Positions 7,053 through 14,386 of a stretch of 19,171 bases of DNA are shown piece by piece. How positions within the stretch are numbered: the first letter of the stretch is position 1; each line of letters starts with the position of its first letter. Source of the stretch: CALMKX01 sp044869955 (lineage in GTDB: Bacteria; Acidobacteriota; Thermoanaerobaculia; Multivoradales; SZUA-115); NCBI GenBank assembly GCA_044869955.1, contig JBIOYC010000269.1, positions 1 to 19,171 on the forward strand, in the 5' to 3' direction. The notes beneath the pieces are model-generated. The model worked only from the letters and a program-made list of their open reading frames with translations, was not told where the DNA came from and ran no database searches. A program made the position numbers and the translations under genes.

Positions 7053-7670
7053 TCAGCCCTTGTCGATCTCGACGATCTTGCCCTTGGCGTCGGCGTCCAG
7101 GTTGCCGCTCTTGCGAGTGCCGTTGACGAAGACCCGGATCCGCACGCCCTGGCTGAAGGGCAGGTTGCGCTTGACGATCACGTGGGTGACCTCCTCGCCC
7201 TCGAGCTCGATTTGCTCGGCAGCGGTCTTGACCAGCTGAGGGATGAGGTCGAAGCGGACGTCCGCGGTGGAGTAGAGGTTCTCCTCCAGATTCCCACCGC
7301 CGATCAGCCTCACGGGCCGAGGACCTTCGAGCTCGCTGCCGCGGACTCGGAACTCGTCGACGTTCTCGGCCTTCTTGGGATCCTGGACCTGGAAGCTGAC
7401 CGAGTCGGGATAGATGACGATCTCGAGGGCCTTGACCGGCGCGCCGAGGCGCTCGGCCAACTGGGCCACGGCCTTGGCGGCGTGGTCGCCTTCGAAGAAG
7501 TTGACCGGCGGCGGCTCGGGCGCCCGGGACGAAGTCGCCTTGCGGGCCTCCTGGACCTTCTGGCCGACTTCGGCGAGCTTGCCGCAGGCGCCGGCGAAGA
7601 CGAGGCCGGCAGCGAGGACGGTGGCCAGGGCGAGCGAGGTGGTGCGACGGTGGGCTGGGGTGGCGATCAT
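7053..7670 (-). CDS. Small exported protein, probable lipoprotein of unknown function
   Basis: A 205-residue protein. Residues 1-28 form a signal sequence with arginines (RR), a hydrophobic core and AGLVFAGAC, so Cys29 may be lipid-modified; Ala at the -3 position is not the usual Leu, so this is a weak lipobox. The mature part has no domain I recognise: a helical region around KLAEVGQKVQEARKA, a proline-rich link, then alternating strands (ALEIVIYPDSVSFQVQD, VTHVIVKRNLPFSQGVRIRVFVNG). The start follows a GAGAGG site 7 nt upstream. The gene lies 24 nt after the PAS-GAF-GGDEF-EAL gene and is probably co-transcribed with it. It ends 3 bp from the convergent GH57 gene. Confidence 0.75.
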   Translation of the reverse strand: MIATPAHRRTTSLALATVLAAGLVFAGACGKLAEVGQKVQEARKATSSRAPEPPPVNFFEGDHAAKAVAQLAERLGAPVKALEIVIYPDSVSFQVQDPKKAENVDEFRVRGSELEGPRPVRLIGGGNLEENLYSTADVRFDLIPQLVKTAAEQIELEGEEVTHVIVKRNLPFSQGVRIRVFVNGTRKSGNLDADAKGKIVEIDKG

Positions 7671-7694
7671 GAGTTTCCTCTCCTCAGCGCCCCG

Positions 7695-9956
7695 TTACGC
7701 GGGGAGCCCCTCGGAGGGGACAAGCTGGCGCTGTCCGGGCCCGGCGAAGCGCTTGCGCCAGGGGAGCGGGCAGCCCAGCAGGGCCTCCGCCTCCACCGGG
7801 TCGAGAGGCGGAGAGAACAGGAAGCCCTGTCCCAACGCGCAGCCCAGCGCGCGGACAGCCGCGAGCTGGCGAGGGGTCTCGATCCCCTCCGCCACCACGT
7901 CGAGGCCGAGACTGTGGGCGAGAGAGGCCACGCTCGCCACGATCGCCCCCTCCAGGCGGCGGTGCAGCCCGCGGACGAAGCTCCGGTCGATCTTGAGCGT
8001 GGTCACCGGAAAGCGCGCCAGATAGGAGAGCGACGAGTAGCCGGTGCCGAAGTCGTCCAGGCAGACACCCAGGCCCAGGCCCCGCAGCTCCTGGACCGTC
8101 ACCAGCGCCGCCTCGGAGTCCAGCAGCACGACGTCCTCGGTGATCTCGAGGCGCAGGTAGTCGGCCGACAGGCCGCTGGCGGCCAGGGCCTCCATCACCG
8201 ACTCGGTGAGCGAGCGAGGCAGGAACTGGACCGCGTGCACGTTCACGCTGATCCGCAGGTCCCCCGCCCCGGCGCAGCTCTCCTGCCAAAAGCGCGTCTG
8301 ACGGCATGCCTCGCACAGTACCCAGCGGCCGATCTGAGGCATCAGGCCGGAGTCCTCGGCGACGCCCAGGAAGGCTTCCGGGGCGAGCAGGCCGAACTGG
8401 GGGTGCTGCCAGCGCAACAGGGCCTCGAAGCCGACGATCCCGCCCTCCACCAGGTCCACTATGGGCTGGTAGTGGAGCAGGAGCTCGTTTTGCTGCAGCG
8501 CTCGATGAAGCGCCGACTCGATCTTCAGCTGCGACAGAGCGCGCTCGTGCATCTCAGGGTCGAACACGGCATGTCGCCCACGGCCCGCCACCTTGGCCCG
8601 GTACATGGCGGTGTCGGCGTCGCGCAGCAACTCCTCCGGCTGGCTATAGCCGGGGGATGACAGGGTGATGCCCACGCTCGCGGAGGAGAACACCTCCTGG
8701 CCCCCGATCTCGAACGGCAGCTCGAAGTCCTGATGGATGCGCAGGGCGATGCGCGCCGCCTGGGCCTCCTCCTCGAGATCCTCGAGCAGCAGGGCGAACT
8801 CGTCGCCGCCCAGGCGGGCGACCGTATCGGTCGGTCGCAGGCCCTGGCGCAGCCGAGCCGCGATCGCCCGCAGCAGCTCGTCGCCCAGCACGTGGCCCAG
8901 GCTGTCGTTGATCAGCTTGAAGCGGTCGATGTCGATGAACAGGATGGCGAAGAGCGCGCCCTCCCGGCGGCGCGAACGCCGTAAGGCCATCTCGAGGCGA
9001 TCGAGGAATAGGGTGCGGTTGGGCAGGTCGGTCAGAGGATCGTGGAGCGCGCTGTGGACCAGCCTCTCCCGCGCCTGGCTAGCCTCGACGGCGATGGCGG
9101 CGAAGTGAGCGGCGGACTCGATCAACCGCAGCTCCTGACCCGAGGGAGCCCGAGGTTGCCGGTAGTAGAGGGCCAGGGTGCCGAGGATTTCGCTCACCGA
9201 CGAGCGCACCGGCTCGGACCAGCAGGCGCCGAGGTCGTGGGCGAGGGCGAGGTCCCGGTAATCCACCCACAGCGGGTCGTTGGCGATGTCCGCTACCACC
9301 ACCCGCTCGCCGCGGAAGGCGGCGGTGCCGCAGGAGCCGACGGAGGGACCGATCTGGACTCCGTCGATACAACGGTTGTACTCGGCTGGCAGGCTCGGCG
9401 CCGCCCCGGTGCGCAGGGTTTGGCCGGTCGCGTCGAGCAGCAGGATCGAGCAGAGCATCCCCGGGGCCTGGTGCTCGACGCTTTCGGCGAGACGGGCGAG
9501 CGAGTCTTCGAGCGGAGCCCCGGTGGCGACCATGCGCAGGATCTGGTTCTGCTCTTCGACCAGCCGCTCCGCCCGCCGCCGACTGGTGATGTCGATGCTG
9601 ACGCCGATCACCCCGTGGATCGCACCGCGGGCGTCGCGGAAGGGCTCGAGGTGAGATTCGAACGTCCGCCCCGCCCAGTCCAGCTCGTAGGTGATCGACT
9701 CGCCAGCGAGGGCCCGGCGGTGAGCCGCGATCGGTGGGTAGTCCAGGTCGAGGGTGCGGAAGAACTCGTAGAGGTTCTGGCCGACCACCTCGTCGGGGCT
9801 GAGGCCGATCGGCGCGAGCCCGGCACCGCGCGAGGAGGTGAAGCGCAGCTGGCGGTCGACCGACCACAGGACCGCAGGCATCTGCTCCACCAGGAGACCG
9901 AGTCGCCGCCCGATCTCACCTGGCTCGGAAGGATGATCGCGCCGCCGTCGCTTCAT
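7695..9956 (-). CDS. PAS-GAF-GGDEF-EAL cyclic-di-GMP turnover protein
   Basis: A 753-residue cytoplasmic signalling protein with no signal peptide or transmembrane segment. Domains in order: PAS (about 15-125, with an ATP-binding-free sensor look), GAF (about 145-295), GGDEF (about 300-465) and EAL (about 485-735). The GGDEF motif is intact at 383-387. An RxxD product-inhibition site (RPTD, 374-377) sits exactly five residues before it. The EAL signature is EALLRW at 511-516, with DDFGTGYSSL (634-643), KIDRSF (655-660), AEGIE (689-693) and GQGFLF (709-714) all kept. Both synthesis and breakdown of c-di-GMP therefore look possible. The ATG at 9956 is preferred over one at 10019 because GAGG lies 5 nt before it. 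It is followed 24 nt later by a lipoprotein-like gene. The signal sensed is unknown. Confidence 0.93.
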   Translation of the reverse strand: MKRRRRDHPSEPGEIGRRLGLLVEQMPAVLWSVDRQLRFTSSRGAGLAPIGLSPDEVVGQNLYEFFRTLDLDYPPIAAHRRALAGESITYELDWAGRTFESHLEPFRDARGAIHGVIGVSIDITSRRRAERLVEEQNQILRMVATGAPLEDSLARLAESVEHQAPGMLCSILLLDATGQTLRTGAAPSLPAEYNRCIDGVQIGPSVGSCGTAAFRGERVVVADIANDPLWVDYRDLALAHDLGACWSEPVRSSVSEILGTLALYYRQPRAPSGQELRLIESAAHFAAIAVEASQARERLVHSALHDPLTDLPNRTLFLDRLEMALRRSRRREGALFAILFIDIDRFKLINDSLGHVLGDELLRAIAARLRQGLRPTDTVARLGGDEFALLLEDLEEEAQAARIALRIHQDFELPFEIGGQEVFSSASVGITLSSPGYSQPEELLRDADTAMYRAKVAGRGRHAVFDPEMHERALSQLKIESALHRALQQNELLLHYQPIVDLVEGGIVGFEALLRWQHPQFGLLAPEAFLGVAEDSGLMPQIGRWVLCEACRQTRFWQESCAGAGDLRISVNVHAVQFLPRSLTESVMEALAASGLSADYLRLEITEDVVLLDSEAALVTVQELRGLGLGVCLDDFGTGYSSLSYLARFPVTTLKIDRSFVRGLHRRLEGAIVASVASLAHSLGLDVVAEGIETPRQLAAVRALGCALGQGFLFSPPLDPVEAEALLGCPLPWRKRFAGPGQRQLVPSEGLPA

Positions 9957-10186
9957 CGGAGCCTCGGAACTCTCGCCGTTGCCTCGCGGGCTCACGGCCG
10001 AGGCCGAGGAGCCCCTCATCGGTGGATTCCCGGGAGATCTTAGCGCATCGGGGTCCGAACGAGCAGAGACGCAACGTCTTCGAAACTATGGCTTAGTCCG
10101 AAGCTTAACTGACACACCCAAACGGCCGGGAAAGGCCGCGGCGCGCTGCCACGGCGCCTTGGCGGCGGGTGCTAGACTGCCGGGCC
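9957..10186. promoter_or_regulatory. Divergent intergenic region
   Basis: This 230-bp gap separates the leftward c-di-GMP gene from the rightward PQQ-like gene and is more AT-rich between about 10070 and 10120 than its surroundings. Just before the rightward gene a TAGACT box (10173-10178) lies 8 nt before the ATG at 10187, with no Shine-Dalgarno sequence between, suggesting a leaderless or very short-leader transcript. On the minus strand TAAGAT (complement of 10036-10041) may be a -10 element for the leftward gene. A weak inverted pair CTTCG...CGAAG spans about 10078-10103. No recognisable -35 boxes or operators are seen. Confidence 0.35.
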
Positions 10187-11548
10187 ATGCGTACGATCCG
10201 CTCCGTGGGCCTGCTCGCCGGTCTGGCCATCGCCACTTCGGCGACCTCCCAGCCCCCCTCCCCGTCGGTAGCCCATTGGCCGTCGTTCCGTGGTCCAGCG
10301 GCCTCGGGGGTTGCCGAGGGGCAGAATCTCCCCGACACCTGGAAGGCCGATGGCCGGGTGGGGATCCGCTGGCAGACGCCGATCCCCGGCCTCGCCCACT
10401 CGAGCCCGGTGGTCTGGGGCGACCGGGTCTTCGTCTCGACGGCCGTCTCCGCCCGCAGCGACGGCGAGTTCGTACCCGGTCTTTACGGCAGCGGCCACAC
10501 CGCGGCGGACCGCACCGTGCCCCACCAGTTCAAGCTCTACTGCCTCGACAAGAAGAGCGGCAAGGTGCTGTGGGAGAAGGTGGCCTTCGAAGGGGCCCCC
10601 AAGTCCGGCCGCCACATCAAGTCCACCTACGCCAACCCCACCCCGGCGACCGACGGCAAGCGGGTGGTGGTCTCCTTCGGCTCCGACGGTCTCTACGCCT
10701 TCGATCTCGACGGCAAGCTCCTCTGGCAACGAGACCTCGGCATCATCGAGACTTCCGCCTACAACGTGCCCGGCTACGAATGGGGCATGGCCAGCTCGCC
10801 GATCCTCTGGCAGGACAAGGTCTTCATCCAGGCGGACACCTCTCGGGAGGACTTCTTGGCCGCCCTCGACGCCGCCACCGGCAAGACGCTCTGGCAGGTG
10901 GCCCGCGATGAGATGCCCTCGTGGGCCACGCCCAACGTCTACGAGGGAGCCACCGGCGCCGAGCTGGTGACCAACGCGCCCAACAAGATCCGTGGCTACG
11001 ACCCCGCGGACGGCAAGGAGCTGTGGCAGATCGCGCCCAGCTCGAACATCACCGCCCCGACGCCGGTCTTCGCCCCGGGCTGGATCGTGGTAGCGAGCGG
11101 CCGCCGGCCCACGCGGCCGATCTACGTGGTCAAGGCGGGCTCGCGGGGGGACCTCTCCCTGCCCGAGGGCAAGACTTCGAGCGAGGCGGTGCTGTGGAGC
11201 AAGACCGGGCGCGGCTCCTACATGCCGACGCCGCTGGTCTATGGGCCGCACCTCTACGTGCTGTCGAACGACGGAGTGCTCGACTGCTACGAGCTCGCCA
11301 CCGGCGCCGAGGTCTACCGCGAGCGGCTGCCGCATCGAGGCAGCGGCTTTTCGGGCTCGCCGGTGGCGGCCGACGGCAAGATCTACCTGCCGGGCGAGGA
11401 CGGCGACGTCTTCGTGGTGCGGGCCGGTCCGAAGTACGAGCTGCTGGCCACCAACGCCCTGGGCGAGATCCTGATGACCACGCCGGCGATCTCCGAGGGC
11501 CTGCTGCTGATCAAGACCCAGCACCACCTCTGGGCGATAGGAAGATAA
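10187..11548 (+). CDS. Secreted PQQ-like beta-propeller repeat protein
   Basis: A 453-residue protein with an N-terminal signal peptide (MRTIRSVGLLAGLAIATSATS, cleavage near residue 21). The mature start HWPSFRGPAASGVAEGQNLP is the hallmark of a widespread family of exported PQQ-like propeller proteins in Acidobacteriota and Planctomycetota. Propeller-blade motifs repeat through the chain: LYCLDKKSGKVLWEK, LYAFDLDGKLLWQRDLG, LAALDAATGKTLWQV, IRGYDPADGKELWQI and LDCYELATGAEVYRE. These are the AxDxxTGxxLW type, which fold as blades without proof of cofactor binding. The protein should be periplasmic; a role in binding, scaffolding or redox work is unknown. It stands alone and ends 97 bp from a convergent gene, with a hairpin repeat between them. 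Confidence 0.88.
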   Translation: MRTIRSVGLLAGLAIATSATSQPPSPSVAHWPSFRGPAASGVAEGQNLPDTWKADGRVGIRWQTPIPGLAHSSPVVWGDRVFVSTAVSARSDGEFVPGLYGSGHTAADRTVPHQFKLYCLDKKSGKVLWEKVAFEGAPKSGRHIKSTYANPTPATDGKRVVVSFGSDGLYAFDLDGKLLWQRDLGIIETSAYNVPGYEWGMASSPILWQDKVFIQADTSREDFLAALDAATGKTLWQVARDEMPSWATPNVYEGATGAELVTNAPNKIRGYDPADGKELWQIAPSSNITAPTPVFAPGWIVVASGRRPTRPIYVVKAGSRGDLSLPEGKTSSEAVLWSKTGRGSYMPTPLVYGPHLYVLSNDGVLDCYELATGAEVYRERLPHRGSGFSGSPVAADGKIYLPGEDGDVFVVRAGPKYELLATNALGEILMTTPAISEGLLLIKTQHHLWAIGR

Positions 11549-11559
11549 GAACAAACCAA

Positions 11560-11635
11560 GATGGATCCCCGCTTTCGCGGGGATGACGGGCTACCACGCT
11601 CCTCTCGGTCATTCCCGCGCAAGCGGGAATCCATC
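11560..11635. repeat. REP-like pair of inverted hairpin repeats between convergent genes
   Basis: Two 28-nt arms at 11560-11587 and 11608-11635 are imperfect inverted copies of each other, separated by about 20 nt. Each arm is also a hairpin: ATCCCCGC-tttc-GCGGGGAT in the first and ATTCCCGC-gcaa-GCGGGAAT in the second. Both carry the GATGGAT...ATGAC flanks typical of the dispersed repeat known from many genomes by its translation with an RLRGND or HPRESGDP signature. The position between convergent stops is typical. It may act as a bidirectional transcription end or mRNA stabiliser. Only one such element is in this window, so dispersal cannot be shown here. Confidence 0.8.
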
Positions 11636-11644
11636 CTGTTCTTC

Positions 11645-13186
11645 CTATTCCATCGTCAGCGCGGTACTGATCACGTACAGCCCGTCGAAGAAGTTGCCCA
11701 GGCGCAGGTTTTCGTTCTCCTCGTGCTGGTGGTTGTCGAAGTTGACCGTCGGCACCAGGATGGCCGGTAGCCCCAGCGCCTCGATGAAGGGTGCGATCGG
11801 CACCGTTCCCCCCGCCGTGCGGAGCACGATCGGCGGCTCCTCGTAGCCCGCTTCGAGGGCGGCGATCAGCTTCTGCGCCTGCGGGATCAGCGGCGACGTG
11901 CGGAAGGCCGCGAACGCCGGCGAAACCTCGAGCCGGGCGATCTTGTCGTGCTTCGCGCGCGTGGCGTCGTCCGGCTCGGCCTCCACCAGGTGATAGCCGG
12001 CGTCGGCGACGAACTTGCGCAGCTTGGCGATCAGGTCCTCGGCCCGGGTCTCGGCGATCAGGCGGATGTCCAGCTCGGCCACCGCCTGGTCCGGGATGAT
12101 GGTGCGCGCCCCGGCGCCGACGAACGCGCTCTGGAGACCCCGGACGTTGAGCGTGGGGGTCAGGAAGGCCTCCTGCAGCCGCATCCCCGGGCGCTCGGGG
12201 GCGGCGATGCCGAAGCTCGAGAGGAGCTTGCCGGCGTCGTCCGGCACCGCCTCGAGCATCGCCTTCTCCTCGCTCGTCAGGGCCGGCACCGCGTCGTAGA
12301 AGCCCGGGATCAGCACCCGGCCCTCGTCGTCCTTCATGGCCGCCAGGAGCTTCGCCAGGCGCAGGGCCGGGTTCGGCACCCAATTGCCGTAGTTGCCGCT
12401 GTGCACACCGACCTTCGGGCCGTAGACGGTGAGCGTGGCCGTGACGATGCCGCGGGCGCCGAAGACCAGGGTCGGCTTGTTGCTCGGATGTTGGGGGCCG
12501 TCGAGGATCAGCATCAGGTCCGCCGCGAGCTTGTCGCGGTAGCGGGCGATGGCCGGCACCAGGCTCGGTGAGCCGGCTTCCTCCTCGCCGTCCAGGATCA
12601 CCCGCAGGTTGGCGGTCAGCGGAACCTTGGCCCCCTTCAGCACGTCGATCGCCCCGAGCAGGCCGAGGATGGGCGACTTGTCGTCCGAGGCCGAGCGGGC
12701 GTAGAGGCGCCATTCGTCGCCGAAGGTGAGCCGGCTGGCGAGGTCGGTGACCGGCTGCGCGTCGTCCTCCACCTTGCCGGCGAGCAGCACGGGCTTCCAG
12801 GGGTCTCCCTGGGCCCAGCGCTTGGGATCGGTCGGCTGGCCGTCGTAGTGGCAATAGATCAGCAGCGTGCGCTTCGCTCCGGGGACGATCAGCTCTCCCC
12901 ACACCAGCGGATTGCCGTCGGTCTCGAGGATCTCGGCCTGGAAGCCGCGCTTCGCCAAGAGGCCGCGCAGGTGCTCGGCGTTCCTGCGGATGTTCACCGT
13001 GTCGGCGGCCACGTTGGGGATCGAGAGCAGCTCGATCAGCTCGGCCATGCGGGCCGGCCGCGACTTGAAGTCCTCGAGGTAGAAAGCCTCGGTCAGCAGC
13101 GGGCTCTGGGCCCGGGCGACCGCGGCGAGGCCGAGGCCGATGAGCAGGGCTGCGAGGGTCGGGGTGGCGGCGGAACGGCGCGTCAT
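11645..13186 (-). CDS. Secreted M20-family metallopeptidase
   Basis: A 513-residue protein. Residues 1-26 form a signal peptide ending in AVARA before QSPLL, so it is exported. Zinc-site landmarks are present: CHYDGQP (His113, Asp115), RSASDDKSP (Asp168/169, bridging), LDGEEEAGS (Glu201/202) and a late NFDNHQHEENEN (His486/488). The segment GVHSGNYGNWVPNPALRLAKL marks the start of the dimerisation (lid) domain. The layout matches carnosinase/CNDP-like M20 dipeptidases, which cut short peptides. The ATG at 13186 is chosen because GGAGGAG lies 7 nt upstream and the signal peptide follows directly. It lies 39 nt after the patatin gene and is probably co-transcribed with it. Substrate is unknown. 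Confidence 0.92.
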   Translation of the reverse strand: MTRRSAATPTLAALLIGLGLAAVARAQSPLLTEAFYLEDFKSRPARMAELIELLSIPNVAADTVNIRRNAEHLRGLLAKRGFQAEILETDGNPLVWGELIVPGAKRTLLIYCHYDGQPTDPKRWAQGDPWKPVLLAGKVEDDAQPVTDLASRLTFGDEWRLYARSASDDKSPILGLLGAIDVLKGAKVPLTANLRVILDGEEEAGSPSLVPAIARYRDKLAADLMLILDGPQHPSNKPTLVFGARGIVTATLTVYGPKVGVHSGNYGNWVPNPALRLAKLLAAMKDDEGRVLIPGFYDAVPALTSEEKAMLEAVPDDAGKLLSSFGIAAPERPGMRLQEAFLTPTLNVRGLQSAFVGAGARTIIPDQAVAELDIRLIAETRAEDLIAKLRKFVADAGYHLVEAEPDDATRAKHDKIARLEVSPAFAAFRTSPLIPQAQKLIAALEAGYEEPPIVLRTAGGTVPIAPFIEALGLPAILVPTVNFDNHQHEENENLRLGNFFDGLYVISTALTME

Positions 13187-13225
13187 TCGGGATCTCCTCC
13201 GGAGGCGAAGTGTAACCAAGCCTCC

Positions 13226-14308
13226 CTAGCTCCGCGGCGCCCGCAGCTCGGGCCGTGCCGTGCCGGCGCCGCATTCTCCCCAGGTCGGCGTCTTGCCCTC
13301 GGCCACGGTGCGCAGGTAGCGGCAGACGGCGAGGTGGCCTTGCTGGATCAGGGCCTTCTTCTGGGCTTCGGTCAGCTCGAAGTCGGTAGTGCCGATGCCC
13401 AGGTTGTCGATGCGCACGGTGCGAGCGACGTCCTCCGGCCGGTCGCGGGTAGCCTCGGTCTGCACGTCAAGGAGGGCCGAGAAGAGGGCGCGGAAGTACA
13501 CCGGCAGGCTGTCGATCTTCCGGTCGGGATCGTCGTCCCGGCAGTTGTCGAGGTGGAGGCCGAGGGTGGCCTCGTTCGGGCCGCCCGCAGTGTCGAAGAG
13601 CGAGAGCGGGTAGTTCCAGAACACGCCGCCGTCCACCCAGACATCCTTCTTGAAGCTCACCGACGCGAAGAAGAGAGGGATCGACATCGACATCCGCACG
13701 GCATCGGCCACCGGGACGTCCGCGTTCTCGCCGTGCTCGTGGGAGAAGACCTGCGGCTCGCTACGCGACAGGTCCGTGGACACCACGTAGAGGTCGCGGA
13801 ACTTGCCCGCGGCGTGGAGTTGGCGGAAGGTGGTGTCCGGGTTGCCGGTCTTCTCCTTCACCCGGGCCCGCATCCACTCGTGGAAGTAATCTCCCTTGTA
13901 CCAGCCGAAGCGACGGATCAAGCGGATCACCGAGCCCAGGCCGCCACCTTGCTTGAACTTCTCGAAGTCGACGGAGAACAGCAAGGACTTGATCTCCGCC
14001 GGCGTGTAACCCAGGGCCACCAGGGCGGCGGCGATCGAGCCCGCCGAGGTGCCGGCCACCCGCTCGATGCGGGGCAGCACTTTCTGGGAGTGGAGCACCT
14101 CGAGGGAGCCGCCGTAGGCGAGGCCCTTGACCCCACCCCCTTCGAAGACCAGGTTGGTGTACGGCCAGTCTTGCGCTGCGGGGCAGCCCAGCGCCGCCTC
14201 GTCGGCCTCGGGCAGGCCCGGGACCAGGGCGGTGGGCGCGATGTGCTGGCTGGCGCAGGCGCCGGAGGCGAGGGCGGCGAGGAGGAGCAGAAGAGGGGTG
14301 CGGCGCAT
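13226..14308 (-). CDS. Patatin-like phospholipase, exported
   Basis: A 360-residue protein with a signal sequence (MRRTPLLLLLAALASGACAS); Cys18 could be lipid-modified, although the lipobox (SGAC) is weak. All patatin landmarks are present: oxyanion motif GGGVKG (57-62), nucleophile elbow GTSAG (86-90, Ser88) and DGG (226-228, Asp226) completing the Ser-Asp dyad. Patatins hydrolyse acyl chains from phospholipids or other lipids; export suggests it acts in the periplasm or at the outer membrane. The ATG at 14308 follows GGAGG 5 nt upstream. A TGC-TATCTT sequence (complement of 14349-14357) could be an extended -10 element giving it its own transcript, though the preceding gene ends only 78 nt away. 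The M20 gene follows 39 nt later. Confidence 0.92.
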   Translation of the reverse strand: MRRTPLLLLLAALASGACASQHIAPTALVPGLPEADEAALGCPAAQDWPYTNLVFEGGGVKGLAYGGSLEVLHSQKVLPRIERVAGTSAGSIAAALVALGYTPAEIKSLLFSVDFEKFKQGGGLGSVIRLIRRFGWYKGDYFHEWMRARVKEKTGNPDTTFRQLHAAGKFRDLYVVSTDLSRSEPQVFSHEHGENADVPVADAVRMSMSIPLFFASVSFKKDVWVDGGVFWNYPLSLFDTAGGPNEATLGLHLDNCRDDDPDRKIDSLPVYFRALFSALLDVQTEATRDRPEDVARTVRIDNLGIGTTDFELTEAQKKALIQQGHLAVCRYLRTVAEGKTPTWGECGAGTARPELRAPRS

Positions 14309-14386
14309 GGGCACCTCCGAGGCGAGCCAGGGGTTGGGAGCGCGGCCCAAGATAGCACTCCGCCCGCGGCGGCGGTGCCGAGCGGA

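Noticed and set aside
10172..11554. A long minus-strand frame opposite the PQQ-like gene
   Set aside because: The plus strand has a signal peptide and repeated propeller motifs; the opposite frame is a compositional shadow.
14350..14386. Intrinsic terminator after the cyclase gene (CCGCC-gcg-GGCGG on the minus strand)
   Set aside because: The stem is not followed by a T run, so termination is not supported.
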